Assembly: GCA_036244855.1 (NCBI GenBank) | Contig: BQKZ01008405.1 | Span: 1-15,599 of the forward strand | Length of the DNA: 15,599 nucleotides | Direction: 5' to 3' | DNA from: Temnopleurus reevesii | Lineage: Eukaryota; Echinodermata; Echinoidea; Temnopleuroida; Temnopleuridae | Part shown: positions 7,227 to 15,599 of the stretch, one piece after another | Numbering within the stretch: position 1 is the first letter of the stretch | Layout: each line of letters opens with the position of its first letter | Notes under the pieces: generated by a model | Told to the model about the DNA's origin: nothing | Seen by the model: only the letters and a program-made list of their open reading frames with translations | The model's database searches: none | Position numbers and translations under genes: made by a program

Positions 7227-7585
7227 GAAATCGGATTTTATGTAATCATGATATTTGTGCACAGTTATACTCGTCAGCAGCTAAGATGTTCTGTAATGAT
7301 ATCCATTGTCTTTTATGTAATCCGCATTTGATGATGTAACGATTGCTAATCATTGCCGATTTTAGTCTTAAACAACTCGAGGCGGACATCATAACCTGTT
7401 TTACTTCCTCGATTATTATCAATCATATCGTATGGAAGCTATTTTTGGTTATTTTTTCTATCACGAACGTTATATGGTTTTCCTCTTCTATTTTCTTCTA
7501 CATCACGATTTATGAAGACAGTAGCAATAGATATTAAAGCAAACATAAGATTAAGAAGAATTAGATTATGTGGATGACTGATGAT

Positions 7586-7591
7586 AATAAA
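7586..7591 (+). terminator. Candidate polyadenylation signal AATAAA (1)
   Basis: Canonical AATAAA 360 bases after the stop codon, followed by AT-rich sequence. Plausible, but the hexamer is common in DNA this AT-rich. Confidence 0.5.
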
Positions 7592-7625
7592 ATATAATGA
7601 CTATAAACAGTTCAAAAGTAATATG

Positions 7626-7631
7626 AATAAA
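7626..7631 (+). terminator. Candidate polyadenylation signal AATAAA (2)
   Basis: Second AATAAA, 40 bases after the first, just before the ATC microsatellite. Either could be the one used. Confidence 0.45.
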
Positions 7632-7671
7632 TTACTAAAACATCGAGAAGACCTTTTCATCATATCAGTAA

Positions 7672-7857
7672 AATCATCATCATTATCATCATAATTATCG
7701 TCGTCATATTAATCATCATCACCACCACCGTTATCATGATCACCATCACCATGATGAGCATCATCATCGTCGTGACCACCATCATCATACCAATCATCAT
7801 TAACATCATACATTATCATCATCACTTTCATAATCATTATCATTATCACCACCATCT
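7672..7857. repeat. Imperfect (ATC)n / (CAT)n microsatellite
   Basis: About 185 bases dominated by ATC, ATT and ACC triplets (ATCATCATTATC and variants), degenerate but keeping the three-base period almost throughout. No protein-coding interpretation is favoured. Confidence 0.85.
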
Positions 7858-8267
7858 ATAAAGAATGCATTATCAAATATTTTGCATTGATTCTTATAAC
7901 GAACCCAGAACATTAGTTTGACTTTTAAACACGATTTATAATATCTGAATTTGACAAAAGAACAGTACCACTTATTTTTTATTGCAACTTAATCTTACAT
8001 CGCAATTCTTAGCAATTGTTATTAAAACTAGTTTGACTTCCAATTCTTTTGTATGTTTATAGACTTTAAGAATATTATAGAATATTATCGAAGATGAATA
8101 GTTTCCATGTGAAAATGTGTGTGAATTTTCTTGAATATATTGATGTAATCAAACATGTTAGTGTGGCTTATAATCTGCACTTGCCCGAATTAAAAATGTT
8201 TATGTAAAACGACATATTTATTATGCTATATAAGATTCAGGGTTCTGCCACCGTATATAATTTGCCA
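7858..8267. other. Intergenic or distal UTR, nothing recognised
   Basis: AT-rich sequence between the two microsatellites. I see no gene, splice pattern or repeat. Confidence 0.7.
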
Positions 8268-8310
8268 CCCCTCTCTCCCTCTGTCTCTCTGTCTCTCTCT
8301 TTCTCTTTCT

Positions 8311-8353
<43 letters not shown>

Positions 8354-8500
8354 CTCTCTAACTCTCTCTCTCCCTCTTATCTTTTTTTCTAACTCCCTTC
8401 CTCTCTCTATGAATTTATTTCTTTCTCTCTGTTTCTCTCTCCTCCCTTTCTCTCAATATCCCTATGTATTTACCTCTTTATCTCATTCTTGCTTTCAAAC
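8268..8500. repeat. (CT)n microsatellite and degenerate flanks
   Basis: A pyrimidine-rich region whose pure core is (TC)18 at 8314-8349, flanked by CT runs interrupted by G, A and T. The open frame across it (Ser/Leu alternation) is a by-product of the repeat. Confidence 0.9.
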
Positions 8501-9627
8501 TCTTTACCTAAAAGTATCCGGTTTGACACTATAGTTATATATATGATATATTTATATAGCTAATTTTAACACGGGTAGAACTCGTGCTTGAAATTGATCC
8601 GAAGTCGTTTTATGCAACAGTTTTTATTACGCAATGTGCTACAAGATAATGACACAATACACGTTATTGAGAATTTGATCGTCATGAAAACAAGTCATTC
8701 TAACTAGTAAGCATTTTAAATGAATAATAACGTGTTTTTCTTTTGTTACACAATCTACATATTTGCAAGCAGATAATTTTCTTACATTTCAGTCTTAGTG
8801 GAATTGGTTTCATGCCTTTTAAACGCTTCGAGCAGTTTTATTTTACAGGCAAGGCCGCGATGCATTTCTGATAATTTATTCATATTCATAAACTTATGTA
8901 AATTTGATAATGCTCATGGCAGCTTTTTGAAATGTAATAATTTCATTAAGCATCATGAGACACCTGAAAGATTTCAGAGTTTTACACTGCAAAAACACAA
9001 TTTTTGCGCATTAAGCACCTGAATTTTGCTCGTATTATAGAGACAGTACTCTAAGTATTAATTTGTCTTAAACCCGAAGTTGTATTGAAGCACTTGTAAA
9101 GTTAAAGCAACACTTTAAGTGCTAAATAGAACACTTAGTGATTTTAGCAGTTTTGGTAAATTTCCTGTGTGAACATTAGCAAGTGCTAAAGCTCTCTAGC
9201 CTTTTTTCTGTTTTTTTACATAGACATCCAAATGAATCTCTACTCAAGAAAATATTATTTTTTATATTCTTTTTTTTCTTGGGGGGGGGGATTGATGTTA
9301 TATTAGTAAGAAAAATAAGTAGATACTCAGCATATTATGTAAGTGTATTAATACAACTACGCATGTTTGGTATCGGGCCATAAAATACAGTAATGTTTGT
9401 AATATTATTAAAATGGATAATTCAAATTGTCTTTCACTATGTGTTACAAAATCATCTATCTTATTATCATGGATGTACAAATGATTTGCATGTAATATAA
9501 TCTCACGAAAATGTAATTCTTCAAAGTTTACTTATTTCGTGAACAAGTGTCAAGTTTCGACAAAATAATTTGGTGGAGAGCTTTTTCATTGCTCATTATA
9601 TATTGCTATTGAAAATTGAACCAGTTT
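8501..9627. other. Non-coding stretch with short palindromic cluster and a G10 run
   Basis: AT-rich and without a supportable gene. It holds a run of ten G at 9281-9290 preceded by T-rich sequence, and the sequence ACACTGCAAAAACACAA at 8984-9000, which resembles the ends of some DNA-transposon families, but no partner end was found. Confidence 0.65.
9089..9123. repeat. Short inverted repeat (AGCACTT...AAGTGCT)
   Basis: AGCACTTGTAAAGT and ACTTTAAGTGCT can pair over about 12 bp with a two-base bulge. The AAGTGCT/AGCACTT motif recurs nearby (about 9127-9140 and 9180-9187), suggesting remains of a palindromic element. Confidence 0.4.
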
Positions 9628-9857
9628 AAGGCTGACTCATACCTTTGCGTTTATAGCCGATGTCAGTTCAGCGTTCGTGACGAACCGTGAACGCGAATAT
9701 TCGGAATAACGATCGTCGCTTGAGCGACGTCGAAGGCGCTCGACGCACGCAAGCGTTAGCGTCAGCTAAGCGTCATTCCTCCATATATATGCGTTCAAAG
9801 AGCGTCATGAACCAAGGCCAGACGTTTGGTATGAACATAGAAGTATGAATCAGCCTT
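9628..9857. mobile_element. MITE-like element, second copy of the 4330-4531 family
   Basis: The ends AAGGCTGACTCATAC (9628-9642) and GTATGAATCAGCCTT (9843-9857) are inverted repeats with one mismatch in 15. The interior is G+C-rich with many GCGT/ACGC motifs and shares the segment 9669-9693, the order of CCTCC(A/G)TAT, G(C/T)GTTCA and CAGACG blocks, and the overall size with the element at 4330. It is about 230 bp long and has no coding capacity. A flanking TA or TTA is possible but ambiguous. Confidence 0.8.
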
Positions 9858-9928
9858 TACGTAACGCGATTATGGAATCCGCACATTGAATATACAAAAG
9901 AAAAAGGCCTATTTCACTATGGAAACTA

Positions 9929-10144
9929 AAGTTAGACCAAACGGTCCAATCTGCACAAGTCTGACTAGTTATGACTAACACAAGCTTATAGTCAATTGAC
10001 GAGTATTTTGTTCACCTATCGACCAACTGGAGAATAGCTGGGCATGCTCGAATACCATAAAGCTAGTCAACTGGACTAAGCTATGTTAGTCAACCTTGTA
10101 ATAGTCCAGCAAAATAGTCCAGATTGGATCTTCTGAACTAACTT
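9929..10144. mobile_element. ~216-bp imperfect palindrome, MITE-like
   Basis: The left end AAGTTAGACC...CCAATCTG (9929-9953) pairs with CAGATTGG...CTAACTT (10119-10144), and the pairing continues inwards: GACTAACACAAGCTTATAG on the left against the complement of AAGCTATGTTAGTC on the right. The motif (T)AGTC/GACTA recurs throughout. The family is different from that at 9628, though the two lie only 70 bases apart. Confidence 0.7.
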
Positions 10145-12133
10145 ACACATTTTAAGGAAAAAAATATGACTTTGATTGTTATGCTTTATGTCAATTAACC
10201 GTAAACAAAGGGTATTTTTCGGTGACACTAATATAATATTTACTATTAAAGATGATAATCCATGCTGGTGCTGGTCTTAAGATTTTAAAGTTTTTAATCA
10301 ATAATCATAACTTCTACTACCATGAAATTTGATTGTAATTTTGGGTCGTTGAAGGGAAATAATTGAGATTATCTTGTGCAATTTACATTTTTACAATACG
10401 TCGTGATAAGATACAAAACATCGATGTAATAAGTTTCGTGAGATTGGTGAAATGTGTTTATTTTCATTAATTGTAAAATGCAATGTCCATAGCAGTCAGT
10501 CACTATATGTATTTTGAAACCGTATTTGATTTAAATTTAACCATTGAATTGTATGGGAAAGTGCAAAATTGCCATGGCAACGATGAGTATAATGAGCGCT
10601 TTCTGATTTTATTGAATAGACGTAAGAATATAGCGGGTATCAGATTGTATATGTATTATATTTATACAGATGTATGGCGATATGATTAATATTCAAATAT
10701 CGTTGATGAAAAAAAAACATGTCAATGTAAATTGATTGATATATTTTGCAACTCGTCAAATTTGCACACGTTCACAAACTTTCTTCGATATATCTGTGTG
10801 GATTCTTTCAATGCTTTATATTTTCACCAAAGCTATTTTCTTAAAAAATGGTATACTTTTGAAACTTTCGTTCACTTTAGCCAATTGCTGAAATGCATGG
10901 CATGAACATAATTATGTTGGAAACATTATTTCTAATGATTCCAAAATAGTTTATACACTTTATCGTACGATCACAAAAGTTCTTTAATCGTTGAGTCATC
11001 TCTCAATTTTTGCGATTCACAATCTTGATTTGTATAATTTGTTGGCATCTAAATGTCCAAATGTACAGATGACATACATTCACTTTAAAGAATACTCAAT
11101 CATATCGATAAAGCAAGCAAACGTAATTGTTTGGTTGCCATCAAATGCCATCTTTTGAAAAATGGCGTCGGGTGATCGGAAAAATTGGATTCATTTTTAA
11201 CAACATTTTAACACTTTATGAGGAAAATACAAGTCGGAACGGAGTCAAAAGCCTCCAAACTGGAAATTACTGATCAGGTTGTTCTTCACATGTTTTTTTA
11301 TTACTATGATTTTTCAATTTCAGTGAGAAAAAAAATCAGGTCTAACCATTTTCAGGGGATCGATAGAATGAGAGCAACCAAAGAATATTACATGACTTGT
11401 GTCTATTTTTGGAAAAGGTTAGTTATATAGGGTTAGTAATGTTAACCAATTAATCATTTGATTGGAATTCGAAAATTTGACACTTTTATAAGAAGAATAC
11501 ATGAGAATGCCCGAAATCTTATATCTAAAAAATGTTTTTAATGTGTACTCTTGATCGTTGCTGCAATCATCATTCGTAACTTATCAATCTGTAAGCAAAT
11601 CATGTGTAAATTATAGATACATGTATATTCTTTAAATATTTCTTAACAATTATGCACATTCTGAAAGCCTTCTGTGTCTTTTTTTAAATTCAGTTTATGC
11701 CTCTAAATTTTATCAGATTATGTGGTGCCGTCTATGTTGATTTATCTTATAGAAATTTTACAATATTTCAAATATATTTTTGTGTTTTCCTATGCAAAGC
11801 ATTTTGTTTGGAAGTTTAACATATTCCGATTGTAGCCACGTCGTGGTTGTGTATATATCAAATAGACAATATAAATTTGTTGACATGAAATCTGGATGCC
11901 TTCATGAGCAGGTCTTTTCGTGAACACATGGTAAAATACAATATGTCAACACTTGTAAATCGGTGTCTTAGGGACTTTCGTATTTTACTCAATCCTATTT
12001 TATTGTCTGTAAATTCTAACGTCTGTACCCAACCCCATAATAATGTCGCCTTTCATTTAAAAATAACAACCTTTTTTCCGAGTCAATTTCAAAAGTGGCC
12101 CTCATGAGCCAATCCCTCTATGTCTAACCAGAG
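10145..12133. other. Non-coding stretch, nothing recognised
   Basis: About 2 kb of AT-rich DNA. Short open frames on both strands have no family resemblance, no sensible codon bias and no splice-supported extension. Confidence 0.65.
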
Positions 12134-12287
12134 AGGGCGTTTCATGACACCTGTCGCGACTACAAGCACCTATTACAAGTTACCATAGCAACAGTCAGAA
12201 ATAGTGATTTTAAACCAATCAAAATCAAGGCTCGGATAAGTCAGTGCTGACCATAGTGTCACTGCGACAAGTTTCCTTTAACACCCT
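12134..12287. mobile_element. Candidate MITE-like element (~154 bp)
   Basis: AGGGCGTTTCATGACACC at the left pairs imperfectly (roughly three quarters over 26 bases) with the complement of the right end at 12262-12287; both inner edges carry TGTCGC. The interior has GTTACCATAGCAAC and AACCAATCAAAATCAAGG and is more G+C-rich than its flanks. The repeats are divergent, so this is moderate evidence only. Confidence 0.5.
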
Positions 12288-12969
12288 CCCAAATCCCGAT
12301 GAAAGTTTTAAAAAAAAATAGAAAACTTAAGGAAAGATCAACATTGTTATACACTTTTACAAACGGAAAAAAACTTGTTACAAAATGTTTGCTCGATTTT
12401 TTTTTGTAATAGCCAAAATTTGTATCCAATTGAGCCAAGGGAAATACAAAATTGGATGACTTTTTTTCTTTATTTAACCTATGTTGTCTTATCCATTTTA
12501 CATTAACTTATTCCGAAGCAATTTTATGATACAGATATGAAAAGAAACACTTTTATTAAAAAAATAGATTTTTTTATTCGATATTCATAACTAACAAAAA
12601 CATTGCTATGCCCCCTTCAGTAATACTTTGTTCGTATTGCCTTTTAACTCTTGTTGCGTCACAGTTCTAGTGTATTTTATTTCAAAAACTTCATTAACCG
12701 CACTAAATCTATTGGACTTGCTTGTTTATGTCATTTTCAGGTTACTATCAAATCGTTGACAAGCATATTTTGTATAGTAAAATAATCGTCATAAAAATAC
12801 CAAAAATATACATCGGGTTAAGAAGGGTGTCGGTATAATGATTCTTTTATAATTGTATCCTCATATTACGCCATTTTGTAAATAATATGTGTTTTGATAC
12901 AGTACTCATCCGTCAGTGTTGTATTCCATAATTGAATGTAGAGCATCTACATGTATATCACTGTGGGAA
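12288..12969. other. Non-coding stretch, nothing recognised
   Basis: AT-rich with A- and T-runs; no gene or repeat that I can support. Confidence 0.65.
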
Positions 12970-13190
12970 GAAGGGACAAAGGATTTAGACAAAATAAACG
13001 ACTTCCATTCAAGCATTCACAATGGCCAAATGCACACAAAAGAAATGTCATTCCTTTTAATTTGCGGAGATGTTTCGAACAGATGTCACACCTATTGAAT
13101 AAGCAGGGAAGGCAATTCCTTTTGTTTTGACGGCGCGATTGTGAAGGCTTGAATGAACTTGTTTACTTTGTCCAATTCCTTTGTTCCTTC
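12970..13190. mobile_element. ~220-bp palindromic element with ~85-bp arms
   Basis: Left arm 12970-13054 (GAAGGGACAAAGGATTTAGA, later ATTCAAGCATTCACAAT) and the complement of right arm 13107-13190 (GAAGGAACAAAGGAATTGGA, later ATTCAAGCCTTCACAAT) match over about 55 bp at high identity, then more weakly through ACAAAAG and TTCC. The spacer is about 50 bp. This is a long foldback or MITE-like structure. Confidence 0.75.
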
Positions 13191-13549
13191 TGCTCACCAT
13201 ATTATGTCAATAACAATGGTAAATATAAATGGAGATTATTATGATTATACCTTTATATCAATATAAGACATGTGTGTGTTTCCTTAGGGTTTGTATATTA
13301 CAACAAAAAATGAATATATATATTTTACAAAAGTTCAATTATGAGTATTATACACACTTCAATACCTTGCACGTAATATGGAAAGGAAATTTACTGATCA
13401 TTAATTGTTGAATCTGTGGGATTATATTCATCTAAAATAATGTTGATTTATTGTAAATTGAATATGATCAGATGGTGTAATCATAATGTACTCGTAGAGA
13501 AAATGTTTCTTAACGGGTTTTATTTGGATTCTTTAAAGGATCAAATAAA
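13191..13549. other. Non-coding stretch, nothing recognised
   Basis: AT-rich spacer between the palindrome and the tandem repeat; no supportable feature. Confidence 0.6.
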
Positions 13550-13771
13550 GGTAATTCCCCTTATAAATTTGCACTTTGGTAGCTCTTTACGTCTCATATG
13601 TGGAACCTTTGTAGGGTCACTTAGAGGTATTCCCCTTATAAAGGCACTTTGGTAATTTTTTACGTTCCATATTTGAAATCTTTAAGGCAGGGGTCACTTA
13701 AAAGTAATCATTTCCCCTATAAAGGCGCCTTGGTAACTTTTATGTCCCATATTAGGAACCTTTAAGTTTGT
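13550..13771. repeat. Three-copy tandem repeat, ~76-78 bp unit
   Basis: Units begin near 13550, 13626 and 13704. Each has the order TTCCCCTTATAAA, GCACTTTGGTA, TTTACGT(C/T)(C/T)CAT, GGAACCTTT and (for the first two) GGGTCACTTA. Divergence is about 15-25% by eye and there is no open frame common to the units. Confidence 0.8.
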
Positions 13772-14411
13772 ACGTTCTTCATAACACAAAAGATTTCCAT
13801 CGGTTGAGGGTGATCAAATACAAATAAAAATACCAAGCTTCTATTTTTGCTGGATAGCTTTTTCTTATAATGAGGACGTTCTCAAGCCTGCATGCAGAAG
13901 TCGTTGCGTTTTACCCCCTCTCTCTGTTTGACTAGTAACGTCCCATAGATGGGGGACAGTGCGTATAATAATGTCTCTAATTAAACTAATGGTCTCAAAG
14001 TCAACGGTAATTCGATGTTGTGGCCTGTATTGTAGGTGCATATCTTTGAAACCAACATTTGGAAAGGAAGATCAAGGAATCTCTTAGATTTGACAAGATC
14101 GAGCTCAACAGACAGAGACAGGGAGTAAAACGCCAAACGACTTTATACAGACTTGAGAAAGTCCTCAGGAGAGGACAAAAGCTATAGCCAGAAAAGTAAA
14201 AATGTTGGTAGAAGCTTGATTTTATTAAACAAGTAATGTTTTTGAGCAAATGGTGGATTTTTATGACCCTTTTTACATGGGTAACGAATACAAAGCCGAA
14301 AGGGTTCCAATTCCCACATTATTTCCAAGAGTGTTGTATCCATGACTCGACCTCAAACCTTAAAGACAATTCAAGCTATAGTCAATATTAAGAAAACCCA
14401 ATTACACACAA
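13772..14411. other. Non-coding stretch, nothing recognised
   Basis: Mixed composition. A minus-strand open frame at 14001-14249 shows no family motif. I see no repeats or RNA genes. Confidence 0.6.
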
Positions 14412-14498
14412 CGGTGTTAAATTCAGCCGGTGTTATAGGATGTTGTTTATAGAACACCCGTTTTGTTATATATTGTACACCAGTTGATTTTAACACTG
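14412..14498. repeat. Inverted repeat pair (GTGTTAAA...TTTAACAC)
   Basis: CGGTGTTAAATTCAGCCGGT at 14412 and the complement of 14477-14498 match in 18 of 22 positions with a spacer of about 43 bp. The spacer again contains ACACCC and GGTGTT motifs. Possibly a small palindromic element whose outer ends are not clear. Confidence 0.55.
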
Positions 14499-15551
14499 AA
14501 TTCTACAGTGCGGGATGGTAAGTCGGCAACTCGGTAATCATTCTGTTTATCAATTTTTGTGAACTACATTATTTTTTACTCATTTTACGGGAATCATAAT
14601 GTTTGCGTATTTCAATAAATGTAACACGTGCAAGATTTTTAAATTGTTATCAAGATTTTAAAAAGATTGTTGTATTGATTTTGTTCATAATGATATTCGC
14701 ACTACTGGGGGACGATTTCTGAGTTGTGATCTGTATATAGACTGTAATAAAGTTTACGATCAAAACAATCAATCAATGGTGCCTGGTTGTGCTCTCTATT
14801 GCATTTATGTATTTACCCTTTACTAAATTTTAAAAGGATTTGATATCAATTTCCACAAGAATTGGTCTGGTCAGTGTAAATGCCCAATCATTTAATAAAT
14901 TTGCCCTAATCATCATTAAACATGGCCTTAAGGTAGACCGTCAAATTGGTGAAATGAGCCACCCTGTAAAAGTATCAGCAATAGATAATAAAATCAATTA
15001 ACTAACTAATTGATATTTTACTGGACAACTGAGTAAGAGGACGTAATGTGAAAAATATGAAGATCAGCTTTATATACATATATGATATTTACATACAATT
15101 TTTATAACATATTTCGCATCTTTGCAACTTGCGAATATTTCTCACATGGGAATTAAAAACGAGTGAGAAATGATCGTCAACCCATTGACTAATGCAACCG
15201 AGTAAACCCTACACAAAGTCCATGGATATTACAGAATTCAGTAATTAACGGGTTAATTCTGCTTGCGTTATTATACGCATATGAACATGTTTGCACATTT
15301 TTTTAAAAAAAATTCAAATGTCATTCATTTCTTGAAGCTTTTCAATAATATCTTGTACCTTTATTTAGTAAGAATATCCACAGAACCACACACCACAACA
15401 CAATAGAGTATACCCATATAGTGACTGCGCTATATAAAATTATTATAAGATAATTCATTACCATTTTGAAACTAAGTGTTCTTGAGCATTGAAATTTGAC
15501 ACATACTAGTAGTGGCCGATATTGCTACAAAGATTCTGCAAAGAGAAAGAG

Positions 15552-15554
<3 letters not shown>
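14499..15554. other. Non-coding stretch, nothing recognised
   Basis: AT-rich sequence up to the terminal microsatellite; no gene, RNA or repeat supported. Confidence 0.6.

Positions 15555-15599
<45 letters not shown>
15555..15599. repeat. (GA)n microsatellite, truncated by the window edge
   Basis: Pure GA dinucleotide repeat for 45 bases, reaching the last base of the window, so its full length is unknown. Preceded by impure AAAGAGAC sequence. Confidence 0.95.

Larger units (their letters stand above)
7227..7660 (+). other. TRPC: 3' untranslated region
   Basis: AT-rich sequence follows the stop codon with no splice signal or long conserved frame, consistent with a 3' UTR. Two AATAAA hexamers lie at its end. 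The UTR may extend further, since AT-rich DNA offers other weak signals downstream. Confidence 0.65.

Noticed and set aside
7343..7537. 64-residue + strand open frame after the stop codon
   Set aside because: Lies in the 3' UTR, hydrophobic only because of T-rich sequence; no family resemblance.
7672..7857. CRISPR-like or histidine-rich coding repeat
   Set aside because: A degenerate triplet microsatellite in eukaryotic DNA without repeat-spacer structure or a bounded open frame.
8223..8534. 103-residue + strand open frame
   Set aside because: It is the (CT)n microsatellite read as Ser/Leu repeats; no coding signal beyond the repeat.
14001..14249. 82-residue minus-strand open frame
   Set aside because: No motif, no splice partner, composition like the surrounding non-coding DNA.
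14280..14320. tRNA-like GGGTTCCAATTCCC
   Set aside because: Does not match the T-loop consensus and no cloverleaf or A box could be placed upstream.

Overview
The window is eukaryotic nuclear DNA: one gene split into six visible coding exons by GT-AG introns, followed by about 8.4 kb of AT-rich sequence with no gene I can support. The exons spell the C-terminal two thirds of a TRPC-family (canonical transient receptor potential) cation channel on the + strand. The joined exons give 2022 nt, or 673 codons plus a stop, with every splice phase agreeing. The protein resembles TRPC4/5 and the arthropod TRP-gamma group. The microsatellites, many small palindromic elements and long AT-rich introns suggest a marine invertebrate. 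An echinoderm or another invertebrate deuterostome is my best guess, but it is an inference and not proven.

Layout. 1-78: end of an upstream intron; the ankyrin repeats and S1-S3 lie outside the window. 79-194: exon encoding S4. 195-1638: intron holding a tandem array of about 200 bp units, each carrying a truncated copy of the start of the next exon, interrupted by a 0.47 kb insertion. 1639-1872: exon for the S4-S5 linker, S5 and the turret. 1873-3034: intron with partial tandem copies of that exon's 3' half and donor region, plus a near-perfect 35-bp-stem hairpin. 3035-3230: pore helix and S6. 3982-4176: TRP box and proximal C-terminus. 5164-5208: a 45-nt micro-exon. 5991-7226: terminal coding exon, with a calmodulin/IP3-receptor-binding-like helix and a long acidic, serine-rich tail. 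From 7227: 3' UTR with two AATAAA signals, then an ATC-type and a CT-type microsatellite.

The introns and downstream region hold at least six short inverted-repeat elements that look like non-autonomous DNA transposons (MITE-like): 3284-3458, 4330-4531, 9628-9857, 9929-10144, 12134-12287 and 12970-13190. The elements at 4330 and 9628 appear to be one family. There is also a three-copy tandem repeat at 13550-13771, and a (GA)n tract runs off the right edge.

The most unusual signal is the dismemberment of one channel exon. Its 5' half (end of S4 and S4-S5 linker) is repeated three times upstream, and its 3' half is repeated downstream. Two upstream copies keep a splice acceptor and an open frame ending in a TGA at the same breakpoint. 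They are either dead duplicates or poison/terminal exons that would yield a channel cut off before the pore.
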